This document shows positions 43,901 to 46,705 of a stretch of 46,705 nucleotides of DNA, in pieces (the stretch's first letter is position 1; each line of letters starts with the position of its first letter). The translations under genes were made by a program, and so were the position numbers. The stretch is taken from assembly GCF_030056665.1 (NCBI RefSeq), contig NZ_JASHIG010000046.1. One strand, written 5' to 3'. The stretch comes from Flectobacillus roseus. Its GTDB lineage: Bacteria; Bacteroidota; Bacteroidia; Cytophagales; Spirosomataceae. Under the pieces are notes generated by a model, which worked only from the letters and a program-made list of their open reading frames with translations, had not been told where the DNA came from and did no database searches.

Positions 43901-46705
43901 TACGCTACCGTTTTTACCTGTTGATGAAATATAGCCTGCTGGTGCAATGATGCCTACGATATAATTATCTGGTTCAAGACCTGTAAATAGATAGTTACCT
44001 GTAGAAGTTGTTACCTGTGTTGCTATCGCTGCTCCGTCTGGAACATTGTCATTATTAGCATCACGATAAAGTTTTACCGTAACATTTGAAATACCTGACT
44101 CACCAGTATCTTTGATACCATTGTTATTCAAATCATCCCATACCAAATCTCCAAGTTTCAAACATTTGTCTAATGAAATACTGATGGTCGTTGCAGCAGT
44201 ACATCCATTAGCGTCCGTAACTGTCAAAGTATAAACACCTGCATAAGTTGGTGAAGAAATTGGTATAGTTGGATTCTGAATTGTAGAGCTATATCCAGCA
44301 GGACCAGCCCATGAGTACGAACCACCTATTCCGCCTCCATTACCATACAAACTAATAGGAGCACCTTGACAAATTATCGTTCCTCCTTCGCTACTAGCAG
44401 TGGCTGTTGGAACTGGATTAACAAATACAAATATTTCTGATGTTGCTGTACATCCAAAACTATCTGTCGCTTTTACATTATAGAATCCTTCATTTGCCTC
44501 TTGCGCACCCGAGATTGTTGGGTTTTGACTTGTACTAGCAAAGCTACTAGGACCACTCCATGTGTATGAAGCAATAGTTGCCCCACTTGCAGCAGTTCCA
44601 TTTGCTTTCAATTCGATTGTTGAGTTATTACAAACAGTAGCATCAGTTACAGAAGCTGTTACTGTAGGTTTTGTTCTAACTACTACTTCTACTGTAGCAG
44701 TACCTGTACAACCTCCAGTTCCTGAAACGGTTACTGTATAGATACCATTCAAGCTAGTACTTGCATTTGTTAAAGAAGGAGTTGCTGAAGTTGATGAATA
44801 CCCATTTGGCCCTTCCCACAAATATGAAGTTCCACCAGATGTTGATAAGGACACTGTTCCTCCAATACAAACTGGAGAGTTAGTAGTTGCAACTGGTGTT
44901 GGTTTGCTGTTATAAATAACATCTACTGAGCGTCTTGAACCTACCGGTGTCTCACAGCTTGTAGTAGTATTTTTACAAGAAACAAAATAAGTAGCATTGG
45001 CAGATACTGCTACAGTATAAGCATTTCCAGAAGTCAACATTGTTGTTGAGCTTTGTGAGCTATACCAAACAGGCGTTAAACTTGCATCTCTACAGTTTGC
45101 AGTAAGTGTTAAATTACCCGTACCACAAACAGAACCACCTTGAACATCAGCAGAAGCTGGTGCATCAGGAATAAGATTCACAGTACCTACCACTGGAGTT
45201 CTTCCGCCAATAGCTACCTCACAAAGCGTGGTGTTGTTTTTACATGCCACATAATATGAAGTTGTTGCCGAAAGACTTGGACTATAGCTTGTACCTGTTG
45301 ACAAGACTGTAGTCGATGTCTGGCTTGCATACCATTGTACCGTTTCTCCTGCCCCACAAGTAGCTCCTAAAGTCAATACGCCACTACCACATCTTGAGTT
45401 GTTTGTGACATTACTTGGACTTGGTGCTGGTGGTATTGGATTTACTGTCCCTACTACCGCTTGACGTGAGTTCGTCGCGGTTTCACAAGTTGTTGTATTG
45501 TCTTTACAACCTACATAATAAGTTGTCGTTGCTGTGATACTTGGTGCATAGCTTGTACCTGTCGTCAACACACTAGTTGAACTCTGACTTGCATACCACT
45601 GTACTGTTTGTCCTGATGAACATACTGCACTTAAGTTTACTACGCCACTACCACATACTGCGCCACCTTGTACACTTGATGAACTTGGTGCTGGTAGGTT
45701 TGGATTTACTGTACCTACTACACTTTGACGGGTTCCTGATGTTGTTTCACAAGTTGTCGTGTTGTCTTTACAACCTACATAATAGGTTGTCGTTGCTGTT
45801 AAGCTTGGACTGTAGCTTGTGCCTGTTGTCAACACACTTGTTGAACTCTGACTTGCATACCATTGTACCGTTTGTCCTGTTGAACATGTCGCTGTCAACG
45901 TTACTACACCTGCTTCACATCTTGATGCCCCTACTACATTATTCGCACTTGGTGCACTTGGGATTGGGTTAACCGTTCCGATTACGCCTTGACGTGAGCC
46001 TGTTGCTGTTTCACAAGTTGTTGTATTGTCTTTACATCCTACATAATAGGTTGTCGTTGCAGTGATGCTTGGTGAATAACTTGTACCTGTTGTCAATACA
46101 CTTGTTGAACTCTGACTTGCATACCATTGTACCGTTTGACCTGTTGAACAAGTTGCTGTCAAATTCACTACGCCACTTCCGCAAACTGCACCATTTGTTA
46201 CATTACTTGAACTTGGTGCACTTGGGATTGGGTTAACTGTTCCTACTACCGCTTGACGTGAGTTGGTCGCCGTCTCACAAGTCGTAGTATTATCTTTACA
46301 TCCTACATAATATGTCGTCGTCGCTACAATACTTGGTGCATAGCTGGTGCCTGTCGACAACACTGTTGTTGAGGTCTGACTTGCATACCATTGTACTGTT
46401 TGACCTGTCGAACATGTCGCACTCAAGTTTACGATACCACTTCCGCAAACTGCTCCGCCTGTTACATTACCTGGACTTGGTGCGCTTGGGATTGGATTCA
46501 CTGTGCCTACTACTGCTTGACGTGAATTCGTTGCTGTTTCACAAGTTGTTGTATTGTCTTTACAACCTACAAAATAAGTAGTTGTTGCTGTAATACTTGG
46601 TGCGTAGCTTGTACCTGTGGTCAAGACACTTGTTGAGGTCTGGCTTGCGTACCATTGTACCGTTTGGCCTGATGAACATACTGCACTTAAGTTTACTACT
46701 CCACT
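40934..46705 (-). CDS. Giant secreted adhesin with 88-aa repeats, Ig-like repeats and SdrD-B domains, 5' end beyond the window
   Basis: The frame is open through the right edge; the last 27 visible codons read SGVVNLSAVCSSGQTV... in phase. At least 1923 residues are seen. The order from the edge is: about six 88-residue modules (QWYASQSSTSVLTTGTSYSP, YYVGCKDNTTTCET), Ig-like modules (SYLWEGPNGYSSTS), two SdrD-B/CNA-B-type domains at about 44160-43370 (LGDLVWDDLNNNGIKDTGES and KIGDLVWYDTNRDGIQNE, with acidic DNDVNNDDNG stretches suited to calcium), then about nine more Ig-like modules with YSWTGPNGFTSTS cores. The C-terminus (CDCGPQECVPITIQKSAR) has neither a CHU_C nor an obvious type A domain. 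It is probably a type IX secretion cargo acting as an adhesin; this is inferred from composition. Confidence 0.9.
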   Translation of the reverse strand, partial: SGVVNLSAVCSSGQTVQWYASQTSTSVLTTGTSYAPSITATTTYFVGCKDNTTTCETATNSRQAVVGTVNPIPSAPSPGNVTGGAVCGSGIVNLSATCSTGQTVQWYASQTSTTVLSTGTSYAPSIVATTTYYVGCKDNTTTCETATNSRQAVVGTVNPIPSAPSSSNVTNGAVCGSGVVNLTATCSTGQTVQWYASQSSTSVLTTGTSYSPSITATTTYYVGCKDNTTTCETATGSRQGVIGTVNPIPSAPSANNVVGASRCEAGVVTLTATCSTGQTVQWYASQSSTSVLTTGTSYSPSLTATTTYYVGCKDNTTTCETTSGTRQSVVGTVNPNLPAPSSSSVQGGAVCGSGVVNLSAVCSSGQTVQWYASQSSTSVLTTGTSYAPSITATTTYYVGCKDNTTTCETATNSRQAVVGTVNPIPPAPSPSNVTNNSRCGSGVLTLGATCGAGETVQWYASQTSTTVLSTGTSYSPSLSATTSYYVACKNNTTLCEVAIGGRTPVVGTVNLIPDAPASADVQGGSVCGTGNLTLTANCRDASLTPVWYSSQSSTTMLTSGNAYTVAVSANATYFVSCKNTTTSCETPVGSRRSVDVIYNSKPTPVATTNSPVCIGGTVSLSTSGGTSYLWEGPNGYSSTSATPSLTNASTSLNGIYTVTVSGTGGCTGTATVEVVVRTKPTVTASVTDATVCNNSTIELKANGTAASGATIASYTWSGPSSFASTSQNPTISGAQEANEGFYNVKATDSFGCTATSEIFVFVNPVPTATASSEGGTIICQGAPISLYGNGGGIGGSYSWAGPAGYSSTIQNPTIPISSPTYAGVYTLTVTDANGCTAATTISISLDKCLKLGDLVWDDLNNNGIKDTGESGISNVTVKLYRDANNDNVPDGAAIATQVTTSTGNYLFTGLEPDNYIVGIIAPAGYISSTGKNGSVTGPYEGSATPDPDNDVNNDDNGTLVGAEIITKAITLVPYTEPVNDGDTDNTSNLTVDFGLFKPSKIGDLVWYDTNRDGIQNETPLNGVNNVTVTLTDGLGNILATTTTNSSGIYGFDYLGLGDYKVVFSTSTLPAGYVISTKDAGGDDTKDSDADLTGTTGVVSITTPGTSNLTVDAGVNCPAAQISVSTDKNTYCAGSTVKLTTVVTGTPTVSQYSWSGPASFTSTSQSPTINGVTTAQSGVYTLTVTANNACSATTTATVNVIVNALPTVSATLVNTVVCQGQTIELKANGSGSNYSWSGPSSFTSTQQNPTIASATTSNSGTYTVVVSDGNICSASTTVQVTVNTLPALTATGGTICQGQSLNLSVTGASTYSWTGPNGFTATGASPSVNTQGIYTVTGTNAVGCIGTATANVTVNPAATINVSNVEVCVGGVAQLTATGASTYSWTGPNGFTSTSAQALISNSAATTMNGVYTVVGTTSLGCVGSTTATLTVKENPVVTISGNRVICPGGQVALTANSSGTFAWTGPNGFTANTAVINVSTAGSYQVVVTNNGCSATGTVTLTTETFNVNASASATTVCSGGSVNLNVNATVGSGVKSYSWSGPASFTATTTNPVLSNVSVSNSGTYTVTIEGNSGCSTTATVGITVSPIPTTTKAIEFCEGSTTTLAVTGFTNATYSWNTSATTSSISVSTAGAYTVNITEANGCKSVQVFNVTQNPKAATVVTGATAFCSDASTQLTINSGVTSGQTYLWTGPNGFSSTSQTVSITQEGTYTVKVITDKNCEATTTVAVTKNTVNATATSVSACAGSSITLGASGGTSYSWAGPNGFTSTAQNPVVSGASALSQGIYMVTVSANGCVATATTDVMVYAKPNFVPIVTNSECNKTTTLNNGSIRIAGFNTGDKYDIVEASTYTGTKNFATATVIPTNGILMANIPNPTATKTYTIRVFNANGCFTDQVVRIQPVACDCGPQECVPITIQKSAR
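45190..46705 (-). repeat. Tandem 264-bp coding repeats
   Basis: The marker cttgcataccattgtaccgt or a near variant recurs at about 45324, 45588, 45852, 46116, 46380 and 46644, a regular 264-bp (88-codon) spacing that continues off the edge. The copies are close enough for unequal recombination and keep the reading frame. Confidence 0.88.

Noticed and set aside
45577..45972. 131-codon plus-strand frame rich in Leu and His
   Set aside because: It is the antisense shadow of the 264-bp repeats in the giant adhesin; the same shadow recurs at 46312-46581.

Overview
The window looks like a chromosomal segment from a low-GC member of the Bacteroidota, most likely order Cytophagales. The evidence is two gliding-motility-type C-terminal domains (CHU_C, the type B cargo signal of the type IX secretion system), several very large modular secreted proteins, Bacteroidota-type -7 promoter boxes (TAnnTTTG), a carbamoyl-phosphate synthase large subunit without an allosteric domain, and paired M28 and S9B secreted peptidases. 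Genus-level assignment is not possible by eye.

Left third (1-15401, minus strand): four large secreted proteins in a row. In transcription order they are an 820-residue thrombospondin-type-3 (TSP3) repeat protein (15401-12939), a giant TSP3/discoidin-like mosaic protein broken by a frameshift (12251-4804), a 621-residue protein with a DUF11-like domain (4724-2859), and an Ig-like repeat protein that runs off the left edge (2828-1). The first three end in the same 116-residue cysteine-containing domain, which I do not recognise and suspect is a secretion or anchoring signal. The frameshift comes from an exact 14-bp tandem duplication at 11734-11761; removing one copy restores a 2477-codon reading frame. 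An 810-bp block is almost identical between the first two genes (two differences seen), which points to recent duplication or gene conversion. A 32-bp intergenic element occurs upstream of both.

Middle (16151-38304): a plus-strand CHU_C protein, then mostly housekeeping and secreted-enzyme genes: a FucP/GluP-type sugar transporter, dipeptidyl peptidase IV, a secreted protein with plug-like repeats, a small lipoprotein, a LuxE-like acyl-protein synthetase, moaE and folA, a membrane-anchored nitrilase-like hydrolase, an unknown protein, carB, two tandem M28 peptidases (one with a PA-type insertion, one without) and gcvP. These are mostly short or single transcription units. Strong hairpins sit between convergent genes, and related palindromic or word-repeat sequences occupy several intergenic spaces.

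Right end (38780-46705, minus strand): a second CHU_C protein, then a very large adhesin that runs off the right edge. It carries 88-residue tandem repeats, Ig-like repeats and two SdrD-B-type domains, and ends in a short cysteine-containing tail.

No rRNA, tRNA, CRISPR array, insertion sequence or phage gene was seen. The most unusual material is the left-hand family of calcium-binding-type surface proteins with a shared C-terminus, together with its recombination scars.
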